Source: Actinocatenispora rupis
GTDB taxonomy: Bacteria > Actinomycetota > Actinomycetes > Mycobacteriales > Micromonosporaceae
DNA length: 64,000 bases
Reading direction: 5' to 3'
NCBI RefSeq assembly: GCF_016861975.1
Contig: NZ_BOMB01000032.1
Span: 62,001-126,000 of the forward strand
Shown: in pieces, positions 51,783-58,637 of the stretch
Layout of the letters: each line of letters opens with the position of its first letter
How positions within the stretch are numbered: the first letter of the stretch is position 1
Translations under genes and position numbers: made by a program
The notes under the pieces: generated by a model
Told to the model about the DNA's origin: nothing
Seen by the model: only the letters and a program-made list of their open reading frames with translations
The model's database searches: none

Positions 51783-52769
51783 TCAGGGATCCAGCACGTC
51801 CGGGAATCCGAACAGGGCGACCAGCCCCGGATCCTGGAACTTGACGACGCGGGAGACACCCGTCGCGGTGGCGGAGAGTACGACGACACCGTCGGCGCGG
51901 AGCGCACCCTCCGTCGCCCGGTGGTACACGACGGCGGCGGGTTGGCCGTTCGCGGTGGTTGGCAGCATCCGCCAGGCGCCGGGCGCGCCGAGCACGTACG
52001 TGTCGAGGACGTGCAGGCAGGTCGCGCGGCCGGACTGCCAGTCGCGGAACGGGGTCGCCTCCAGGGTGGCGTCGGCGCGCAGTACCCGCTCCAGCAGTCG
52101 GGCGTCGGAGTGTTCGAAGGCGGCGACGTAGCCGTCGAGCAGGGCGCGGGCCCGCGGATCGGTCGGTTCGAGCAGCGTCTCGGGCTCCGGGTCCAGCTCG
52201 TCGAGCCGGGCACGAGCGCGTTGCAGGCCGCTCTTGACCGCGGCCGTGGTGGTACCGAGGATCTCGGCGGTCTCGGCCGCGGTGAACGCGAGCACCTCGC
52301 GGAGCAGGAGGATGGCCCGCTGGCGGGCGGGCAGGTGGTGCAGGCTGGCGACGAGCGCCAGCCGCAGCGACTCCCGGCCGACCACCACCGCGACCGGATC
52401 GCTTGCGGGCGCGGCGATCCGGGCGTCCGGCAACGGTTCCAGCCAGGAGACCTCGCCGGGCGCGACGGGGGTCGGCACGCGGTCGACCCCGTCGTACGGG
52501 CCGGTCAGGCCGGACGGCAGGACCCGCACGGGGCGCGGCTTCAAGGCGGTGAGGCAGACGTTCGTGGCGATCGTGTACAGCCAGGTCCGGACCGACGAGC
52601 GGCCCTCGAACCCGGCGTACGACCGCCATGCCCGCAGGTACGTCTCCTGGACCAGGTCCTCGGCGTCGTGCGCGGAGCCGACCATGCGGTAGCAGTGCGC
52701 CACGAGTTCGCGGCGGTACCGTGCGGTCTCGGCGGTGAACCGGCCCTGGTCCGGAGAGTCCGGTGTCAC
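51783..52769 (-). CDS. ECF RNA polymerase sigma factor, SigX5-like, with C-terminal SnoaL-like domain
   Basis: A 328-residue sigma-70 family factor. Region 2 is at about 15-85 (ELVAHCYRMVGSAHDAEDLV, QETYLRAWRSYAGFEGRSSV, WLYTIATNVCLTAL), region 4 at about 150-205 (LVASLHHLPARQRAILLLRE, LAFTAAETAEILGTTTAAVK), and the last 120 residues form an NTF2-like domain that in such factors replaces a separate anti-sigma. GTG at 52769 is chosen over an ATG further upstream because the added residues are low-complexity. The quinone oxidoreductase gene lies 82 bases upstream on the same strand; it may be part of the same unit. Confidence 0.9.
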   Translation of the reverse strand: MTPDSPDQGRFTAETARYRRELVAHCYRMVGSAHDAEDLVQETYLRAWRSYAGFEGRSSVRTWLYTIATNVCLTALKPRPVRVLPSGLTGPYDGVDRVPTPVAPGEVSWLEPLPDARIAAPASDPVAVVVGRESLRLALVASLHHLPARQRAILLLREVLAFTAAETAEILGTTTAAVKSGLQRARARLDELDPEPETLLEPTDPRARALLDGYVAAFEHSDARLLERVLRADATLEATPFRDWQSGRATCLHVLDTYVLGAPGAWRMLPTTANGQPAAVVYHRATEGALRADGVVVLSATATGVSRVVKFQDPGLVALFGFPDVLDP

Positions 52770-52851
52770 GCCGCGAGCCTGGTACGGCGGCGGGCCCGGG
52801 CCGGTGGTTCCGCGCGCCGCGACCACCTCCGGCGCGACGCACCGGCGCTGT

Positions 52852-53844
52852 TCACGGCAGCAGCGCCAGCTTGCCGACGGTGGCCCGGGATTCCAGTTCC
52901 ACCAACGCTGTCGTACCGTCGGCGAGGTCGTACCCGGTGGGGTCGGTCGGGGTGAGGACGCCGGCGGCGATCAGCCCGGACAGCTCGGCCATCAGCTCGT
53001 CGAACAGCCGGGGCGCGGCCTGCATGAGCACGCCGACGTTGAGGCCGACGAGGTGGATCTGGTGCCGGTACACCAGGTCCCGGTTCGTGACCTGCGCGTC
53101 GCCGCCCGCCATGCCGTACACGACGACACGGCCGGTGACCCGCTTGGCGGCGGCCAGGCTCGCGGCGAACGTGGCGCCACCCGCCGACTCCAGTACCAGG
53201 TCGGCGCCGGCACCGCCGGTCAGCTCGCGTACCCGCGCGGCGAGATCGTCGCTGCGGGAGTCCAGGACGTGCTCGACGCCCAGCGCCCGAACGGTGTCGT
53301 GCTTGTCCGGCGCGGCGGCGGCGAGGACGGTCGCCCCGTGGTGCCTGGCGATGCGTACGGCGGCCTGACCGGTGGCGCCCGCGGCGGCGTGGATCAGCAC
53401 CACCTGCCCGGCTTCGACCCCGCCGAGCGGTCGGAGGGCGGCGAGCGCCGTCGGCCAGTTCACCAGTAACCCCAGCGTTTGCGCCTCCGTCCAGTCCGGC
53501 GGCACCGGTACGGCGCCCGCCGCCGGGAGCACCAGGTACTCGGCGAACGCGCCGTCGCCGATCCCGACGACGCGCGCGCCCGGGAGCGGCCCGGTGACCC
53601 CTTCCCCCACGGCCACCACGGTTCCGGCCGCTTCGAACCCCGCCACGTACGGCGGTACCGGGCCGTGCCGGAACGCGCCGTACGCCTTCGACACGTCGGC
53701 GAAGTTGACCCCCGCGGCGGTGACCCGGATCAGCACCTCGCCCGGGCCGGGCTGCGGTACCGGCGAGTCGGTGACCAGCCGCATGTCCCGCGGCCCGTGC
53801 CGGGACGTCTGGTGCAGTGCGCGCATGGTCGCGGGCGTACCCAT
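52852..53844 (-). CDS. NADPH:quinone oxidoreductase-like protein
   Basis: A 330-residue zinc-independent MDR family reductase: VPQPGPGEVLIRVTAAGVNF in the GroES-like domain and HAAAGATGQAAVRIARHHGA as the cofactor-binding loop (A-A-x-G-x-x-G). It would use NADPH to reduce quinones or enones. An alternative start at the seventh codon (MRALHQ) is possible. It lies upstream of the sigma factor gene on the same strand. Confidence 0.88.
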   Translation of the reverse strand: MGTPATMRALHQTSRHGPRDMRLVTDSPVPQPGPGEVLIRVTAAGVNFADVSKAYGAFRHGPVPPYVAGFEAAGTVVAVGEGVTGPLPGARVVGIGDGAFAEYLVLPAAGAVPVPPDWTEAQTLGLLVNWPTALAALRPLGGVEAGQVVLIHAAAGATGQAAVRIARHHGATVLAAAAPDKHDTVRALGVEHVLDSRSDDLAARVRELTGGAGADLVLESAGGATFAASLAAAKRVTGRVVVYGMAGGDAQVTNRDLVYRHQIHLVGLNVGVLMQAAPRLFDELMAELSGLIAAGVLTPTDPTGYDLADGTTALVELESRATVGKLALLP

Positions 53845-53942
53845 CGGCGATCAACCCCTCGTACTCGGCCGTGTCCGGAGGCCGCGTTCGCGCCTCCACC
53901 CAGGTAGACCATGGCCGCCGCGGAAAGGAATCGGTCGCGACG

Positions 53943-54416
53943 TCAGCCGTTGGTGGCGATGAGGGTCGCGGCGTCGAGTACGCGGTGCCAGTCCAGGTCG
54001 GTCGCCCGGCCGTCGGGTGCCAGGGAGCCGAGCCGGGTCATCGCGGCGAGCAGCCGCTCGCGTACCACGGGGTGGGGGTGGTGGGTGGCGTCGGCGATGC
54101 GCCGCACGGCGGCGTGGAAGGGCGCGGACTTCGCGAACCGGATCAGCGAGGGCGGCGGGTTGGCGTCGGTCGGCCCGTCCCGCTGGTCGTCGGCGTCGGC
54201 CAGGTCGACGACGAGGCGGGCGCCGAGCGCGGCGGCGAGCCGGTCGAGGGCGGCGAGCGTCGGGTTGCCGCGCCCGTTCTCCAGGTTCGCGATGTACGGC
54301 ACGGACAGGCCGGCCCGCTCGGCGGTCGAGGCGAGCGTGTCCTGCCGGACCGTACGCCGGGCGCGCAGTCGGCGGCCGAGCGCGACGACGACGTCTTCTG
54401 TCTCCACAGAACACAT
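53943..54416 (-). CDS. XRE-family HTH regulator
   Basis: A 157-residue protein. Residues 10-70 are a Cro/C1-type HTH (LGRRLRARRTVRQDTLASTA, GLSVPYIANLENGRGNPTLA), with DRLAAALGARLVVDLADAD behind it. The C-terminal 80 residues are helical and of unknown function. It is divergent from the MFS exporter at 54455, 38 bases away, and probably regulates it. Starts at GTG 54414-type codons nearby are also possible; ATG at 54416 is taken. Confidence 0.85.
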   Translation of the reverse strand: MCSVETEDVVVALGRRLRARRTVRQDTLASTAERAGLSVPYIANLENGRGNPTLAALDRLAAALGARLVVDLADADDQRDGPTDANPPPSLIRFAKSAPFHAAVRRIADATHHPHPVVRERLLAAMTRLGSLAPDGRATDLDWHRVLDAATLIATNG

Positions 54417-54417
54417 C

Positions 54418-54447
54418 TTGCCATGAACTGTTCCGTGAGAATAGCCT
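54418..54447 (+). promoter_or_regulatory. promoter of the MFS exporter
   Basis: TTGCCA (54418-54423) and TAGCCT (54442-54447), 18 bases apart, with the ATG at 54455 seven bases after the -10, so a leaderless message is predicted. A GAACA-N15-TGTTC dyad overlaps the spacer and may be the XRE site. Confidence 0.55.
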
Positions 54448-54454
54448 GCGGCGC

Positions 54455-55651
54455 ATGAGAGTTGCCCTCGGACTCCGGAACCGCGACGTACGCCTGCTGC
54501 TCCTCGGCGGTACGGTGTCGCAGCTGGGCTCGATGCTGCTCGTGGTGGCCGTTCCGTACCAGGTGTTCCGGGTGACCGGCTCCACGGTGGCGACCAGCCT
54601 GGCGCTCGCGCTGGAGGCCGTACCGGCGATCCTGGTCGGGCCGTGGGCCGGCGCGCTCATCGACCGCTGGCACCGCCGCACGGTGTTGATCCTGGCGAAC
54701 CTCGGCGCCGCCGCCGGTGTCGCCCTGATGCTGTGCGGCACCACCCCCGACCGGCTTCCCCTGCTGTACCTGGGACTCGTGGCCGAACAGGTCGCGGCGG
54801 CGTTTCTGCGGCCCGCGTCCACCGCGCTGCTGCCGGCCGTCGCGGGTACCGGGCCGAACCTCGCCGCCGCGAACTCGGCCTTCGCGTTCGCCGTCGGCGT
54901 CGTACGACTCGCCGGTCCCCCGCTCGGCACCCTGCTGCTGTCGGTCGGCGGGTTCGGCGCGGCCGTCGCCGCCGACGTCGCCAGCTACCTCGTCCCGGCC
55001 GCGCTGACCGTTGCGCTGCAACGGATCCCCGCACCGCGACGGACCGGTACCGGGGCCTGGCAGGTGGCGCGCGAGCTGCGCGACGGCGTCCGGCTGCTCG
55101 CGGGTTCCCGGCTGCTGCGCGGCATGCTCGCCACCACCTGGGCGTACTGGACGGCCAACGCGGCGCTCACCGCCCTGCTCGTCCCCTTCGTCGTACGGCG
55201 CCTGCACAGCCCCGGGCAGGACGTCGGGTACCTCGTCAGCGCCCTCGGCGTCGGGTACCTGGTCGGCTCGGCCGCGAGCAGGCTGGTCGTCGGCCGGCAC
55301 CCCACCCGTACCGTGCTGGCCGGCGCCTACCTCGCCGTCGGCGCGGCGTTTCTCGGCATGTTCCACGCGCCGAACATGCCGGTCGCCGCCGCGTTCACCG
55401 CGCTGGCCGGCGTTCCCGGCGCGATCGCGATGGTCGCCACGCAGCACCGGATCCAGGCCGACGTCGACGGTACGGTCCTCGGCCGGGTCAGCGCCGGCTT
55501 CGCCACCAGCGACGCCCTCGCCGCCGTCACCGGCGCCGCGCTCGCGCCGGCGTGCGTCGCGCTCGTCGGGCTCGGCGGCACGCTCACCGTGTTCAGCGTG
55601 GTCGTGGTCGTCACCGCCGCGGCGGTCCCGCTCCTCCTCCCCCGCCCGTGA
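54455..55651 (+). CDS. MFS transporter (MFS_3/enterobactin-exporter-like)
   Basis: A 398-residue, 12-helix exporter of the group that includes enterobactin exporter EntS and macrolide exporters: LGLRNRDVRLLLLGGTVSQL start, GPWAGALIDRWHRRTVLILA as loop 2-3 motif, and a QADVDGTVLGRVSAGFATSD segment in the second half. Substrate unknown. Preceded by a promoter with the -10 almost at the start codon and divergent from the XRE regulator. A short CCCTT/AAGGG hairpin follows. Confidence 0.88.
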   Translation: MRVALGLRNRDVRLLLLGGTVSQLGSMLLVVAVPYQVFRVTGSTVATSLALALEAVPAILVGPWAGALIDRWHRRTVLILANLGAAAGVALMLCGTTPDRLPLLYLGLVAEQVAAAFLRPASTALLPAVAGTGPNLAAANSAFAFAVGVVRLAGPPLGTLLLSVGGFGAAVAADVASYLVPAALTVALQRIPAPRRTGTGAWQVARELRDGVRLLAGSRLLRGMLATTWAYWTANAALTALLVPFVVRRLHSPGQDVGYLVSALGVGYLVGSAASRLVVGRHPTRTVLAGAYLAVGAAFLGMFHAPNMPVAAAFTALAGVPGAIAMVATQHRIQADVDGTVLGRVSAGFATSDALAAVTGAALAPACVALVGLGGTLTVFSVVVVVTAAAVPLLLPRP

Positions 55652-55658
55652 GCCGGAA

Positions 55659-55675
55659 CCCTTTCGTACCAAGGG
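55659..55675. terminator. short hairpin with GTAC loop after the MFS gene
   Basis: CCCTT-N7-AAGGG (loop TCGTACC), seven bases after the MFS stop. It belongs to the same CCTT/AAGG, GTAC-loop group as the hairpins at 28423 and 58601. Confidence 0.5.
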
Positions 55676-55797
55676 AAACGGGGTCGGTCCGCGCGCACGT
55701 CCGGCGCTGCTCCGCCCCGGACCCACCGTCGTACGCGACTGCGCCACGCGGGACGCCCCGCACGACCCGCGGTACGACAGCGGGCGGTACCGCGGGG

Positions 55798-57234
55798 TCA
55801 GCTACGGCTTGGTGTGGTTGCCGGATCGGGGATGCGCGTGCGGGCCGCGGAGCGGAGGCGCAGGGCGACGACGACGGCGAGCACGGCCACGCCGGCGAGT
55901 ACGAGGAAGGCGTCGGAGTAGGCGGGTGCGGCCAGGACGTACCAGGGGTTGAGGGCGGTGCCGGCATGTTGCCGGGCGGCGACGAGCGCGCCGACGATGG
56001 CCGGTCCGGCGCCGGCGCCGAGGAACTGGGCGCCCTGGAAGAGTCCGAGCCCGACGCCGACCTGCGTGGGTGGCAGGGCGCCGGCGGCGAGGTCGGTGAG
56101 GCTGGTGGCCACGAAGGCGAACCCGAGGTCGAGGACCAGTACGACGACGGCGGTGGCGGCCGGTGGGGCGCCGGCGAGGAACGACAGCGCGAGCATGGAC
56201 AGGGCCATGGCGGCGAGTCCGGCGACGGTGAGGTTCCGCGCCCCGGCGCGTGGGACGAGGCGCCCGACGAGCGGTGACACGACCGCGAACGCGACGCCGC
56301 CGGGGATCATCACGAGCGCGCCGCCGCCGGGCGTGAGGCCGTTGGCGTCGACCAGCATGACGGGGACGAACACCAGTGCGGTGAGGTTGACGAGCATCGC
56401 GAGCAGTACGGTGCCGGTGGCGGCGGAGTACACGCGGTTGGCGAACATGGCCGGGTCGACGAACGGGTGCCTGGCGCGCCGGGTGCGCCGGACGAACAGT
56501 GCGCCGGCGGCGACCGCGCCGAGCAGGCTGCCGAGCGCCGACGGCGCGGTGAACCCGGCGCCCTGGCCGAGGGTGACACCCAACAGCAGCAACCCGGCCG
56601 CGAGCCCGAGCAGTACGCCGCCGGCGATGTCGAAGGGGCGGTCGTCGCCGGGCGCGTCGGCCGGCAGGAGCCGTACGGCGGCGGGGATCAGCAGGACGGC
56701 GCAGCCGGCCGTGACGAGGAACAGTCCGGGCCAGCCGAGCGCCTGGCCGAGACCGCCGCCGACCGCCGGGCCCGCCGCGGTGCCGACGCCGCTGGCGGCG
56801 GAGATGAACCCGATTCCGGTACCGCGCCGGCCGGGTGGCAGCAGCCGGGTCACCGCGATGACCGACAGTACGGGGATCGCGGCGGCGCCGGCGCCGGTGA
56901 CGACGCGGCCGGCGACGAGTACGAGGAGGGTGGGCGCGAACGCGGAGACGAGGCTGCCGGCGGCGTACCCGGCGAGCGCGCAGGCGAACAGGGTGCGCAT
57001 GCCGATCCGGTCGGAGATGCGGCCGTAGAAGGGGACTCCGACGGCGAACACCAGCAGGAAGCCGGTCACGACCCAGGCCAGTTCCGCCTCGCTGGCGCCG
57101 AAGTCGCGGCCGATGCGCGGCAGTACCAGGTTGACCATGTCGCTGGCCACGATCATCAGCAGCATCGCCGGTACCAGCACGCTCAGCAGCGCCGGTAGGG
57201 GGACCTGCGGGGTCCGGGTGGGTGTCTGGTGCAT
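55798..57234 (-). CDS. DHA2-like MFS drug exporter
   Basis: A 478-residue, probably 14-helix, proton-driven exporter. Motif A in loop 2-3 is GVPFYGRISDRIGMRTLFAC; ASDMVNLVLPRIGRDFGASE is the DHA2-type first-helix segment; VTGAGAAAIPVLSVIAVTRL is motif C-like. Multidrug or tetracycline-type export is likely; substrate unknown. The Rrf2 regulator lies 99 bases upstream on the same strand, and a matching 21-base site lies just before each of the two genes. A clear GGAG ribosome binding site precedes the ATG at 57234. Confidence 0.9.
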   Translation of the reverse strand: MHQTPTRTPQVPLPALLSVLVPAMLLMIVASDMVNLVLPRIGRDFGASEAELAWVVTGFLLVFAVGVPFYGRISDRIGMRTLFACALAGYAAGSLVSAFAPTLLVLVAGRVVTGAGAAAIPVLSVIAVTRLLPPGRRGTGIGFISAASGVGTAAGPAVGGGLGQALGWPGLFLVTAGCAVLLIPAAVRLLPADAPGDDRPFDIAGGVLLGLAAGLLLLGVTLGQGAGFTAPSALGSLLGAVAAGALFVRRTRRARHPFVDPAMFANRVYSAATGTVLLAMLVNLTALVFVPVMLVDANGLTPGGGALVMIPGGVAFAVVSPLVGRLVPRAGARNLTVAGLAAMALSMLALSFLAGAPPAATAVVVLVLDLGFAFVATSLTDLAAGALPPTQVGVGLGLFQGAQFLGAGAGPAIVGALVAARQHAGTALNPWYVLAAPAYSDAFLVLAGVAVLAVVVALRLRSAARTRIPDPATTPSRS

Positions 57235-57248
57235 CAGGCAAACTCCAT

Positions 57249-57269
57249 CTGTAACTATTGGTGTTGCAG
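57249..57269 (-). promoter_or_regulatory. Rrf2-type operator before the MFS exporter
   Basis: A 21-base site reading CTGTAACTA, six bases, TTGCAG on the plus strand, 15 bases before the exporter start codon. The same text, inverted, lies before the Rrf2 gene at 57795-57815, with 15 bases fixed at the ends (CTGTAACTA and TTGCAG). Confidence 0.7.
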
Positions 57270-57333
57270 ATTGGTCCGGAAGAAGCGGAGGGCACGTCGC
57301 CCTCCGCCAGTACGCCTCCGTCCGGCGCGCCCC

Positions 57334-57765
57334 TCAGGCGCGCTCCCGTTCCAGTACCCGGGCCAGCATGGTCGCGATCGTGGTCCGTGCCAACCGATCC
57401 AGCATGGCCCGCTCCGCCTGCTCGAACTCCTCGTCGAGCACGGCGTGCATGTTGCGCCCGACGACGCACATCTCGCTCGGCGGGTGCGCGTACCCGGGCA
57501 GCACCGGACCCTCCTCCACCGCGAGGTACGCGTCGCGCAGGCTGATCCGGCGCGCCGGCCGCGCCAGCCGCCACCCTCCCCCGTGCCCCTCGACCGAGAC
57601 GACCAGCCCGGCGTCGCGCAGCTGCCCGAGCAGTCGCCGGACCGCGACCGGGTTGCTGCTGAGGCTGTCGGCGATCTCGCCGGACGACTGCAACTGACCG
57701 TCGCCGCTGCGCGCGAGCAGCGTGAGCGCGTGGATCGCCACCGTGCACCGGCTGCTCAACCGCAC
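57334..57765 (-). CDS. Rrf2 family transcriptional regulator
   Basis: A 143-residue regulator. The winged helix starts RLSSRCTVAIHALTLLARSG and includes SSGEIADSLSSNPVAVRRLL and GLVVSVEGHGGGWRLARPAR; a dimer helix follows. Of the three Fe-S cysteines of IscR/NsrR only one (EMCVVG, about 98) is present, so it is of the YwnA/CymR-like type without a cluster. Three GTG codons in a row (57771, 57768, 57765) follow GGAGGT; 57765 gives the best spacing. Likely represses the MFS exporter and itself. Confidence 0.88.
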   Translation of the reverse strand: MRLSSRCTVAIHALTLLARSGDGQLQSSGEIADSLSSNPVAVRRLLGQLRDAGLVVSVEGHGGGWRLARPARRISLRDAYLAVEEGPVLPGYAHPPSEMCVVGRNMHAVLDEEFEQAERAMLDRLARTTIATMLARVLERERA

Positions 57766-57794
57766 CACCACGCACCTCCGACCCCACGCCGATA

Positions 57795-57815
57795 CTGCAA
57801 CCAAACTAGTTACAG
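57795..57815 (-). promoter_or_regulatory. Rrf2-type operator before the regulator gene
   Basis: On the minus strand CTGTAACTA, six bases, TTGCAG, the same pattern as at 57249-57269. It lies 30 bases upstream of the Rrf2 start codon, fitting autoregulation. Confidence 0.7.
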
Positions 57816-57944
57816 CTGACCCGACGTGTCAACCGTCCCCCGCGATACCGGAGCGCGATGCGCTGCCGCGCAACGGTTTCCGCCAGACGACGGCGTTCCG
57901 GGTACGCCGCCGGAACCGGTCCGGTGGACGCCGCCCAAACAGGA

Positions 57945-58343
57945 TCAGGTGGTGAGCAGGGCGGCGGTGAGGACGACGCCGAGGTCGCCGGCGACGTGGA
58001 TCGGCAGGTTCCAGGCGACGCCGCGGACCCGTACCATCGCCGCCGCGCACACCAGACCGAACACCACCGTGTACCCGACGCCGACGACGCCTCCCGGGTT
58101 GCCGGTGAGGTGCCCGAGCCCGAACACCACCGACCCGAGGAGTACGGCCGGGACGGTCGCGGTGACACCGCGGAGCGCCGCGGCCGTCGCGTGCCGGTAC
58201 AGGAACTCCTCGGCGGCGGCGTTGACCAGCGCGCCGAGCAGGAACACGGGCAGCCACCCGAGTACGTGCGGCAGCCGGTCCAGCGGCGGCGCGGGCGGCA
58301 GGAACGCGAACAGCGCGAGTACCGCGGCGATGGCGAGCGGGCC
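57945..58343 (-). pseudogene. 5'-truncated CPBP intramembrane protease gene
   Basis: The C-terminal part of a CPBP (Abi/CAAX-type) protease is clear: AAEEFLYRHATAAALRG holds the EExxxR motif, VFGLGHLTGN the FxxxH motif and LPIHVAGDLGVVL the last histidine-containing helix. The frame is open upstream only to about 58343, giving PLAIAAVLALFAFLPPAP, and then joins sequence of a different gene. The N-terminal helices and start codon are missing. A short translation from an ATG at 58247 would lack several helices. Likely inactive. Confidence 0.7.
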
Positions 58344-58594
58344 AGCAGGACCCGCACCTGCACCAGCGCCGGCAGCAGGTCGACGCGCTCATCCGCGACG
58401 TCGTCGACTCGGTCGTACGGCGGCTGCGCGCGCTCGGCCGGCTGGCCGCGCACCGTACGCCGAGGACGGAGGCCGCCCGGCTGCACGCGCTGCTCGACGG
58501 GCTGGTCGTGCAACTGCTCGCCGCGCCGCCGACCGTCAGCCCCGCCCAGGCCCGCCGGCTGCTGCGCCTGCACCTCGACGACCTCGCCCGCTGA
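58343..58594 (+). pseudogene. 5'-truncated TetR regulator gene (C-terminal part only)
   Basis: The plus-strand frame that ends in TGA at 58592-58594 reads VDALIRDVVDSVVRRLRALG and ALLDGLVVQLLAAPPTVSPA, ending LLRLHLDDLAR, the C-terminal ligand-domain helices of a TetR-type regulator. The helix-turn-helix and start codon are absent; the frame meets the truncated CPBP gene head to head at about 58343. Third-position G/C shows that it was a real gene. A deletion of the shared 5' region of a divergent pair explains both. Confidence 0.65.
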
Positions 58595-58600
58595 CCCGCC

Positions 58601-58623
58601 GATCCCTTGTACCGCAAGGAATC
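58601..58623. terminator. hairpin between TetR remnant and P-type ATPase
   Basis: GAT-C-CCTTG / CAAGG-A-ATC stem with one mismatch and a TACCG loop, between two convergent stops (58594 and 58638). Same CCTT/AAGG, GTAC-containing group as 28423-28451. Confidence 0.6.
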
Positions 58624-58637
58624 AGCGCACGGCAGCG

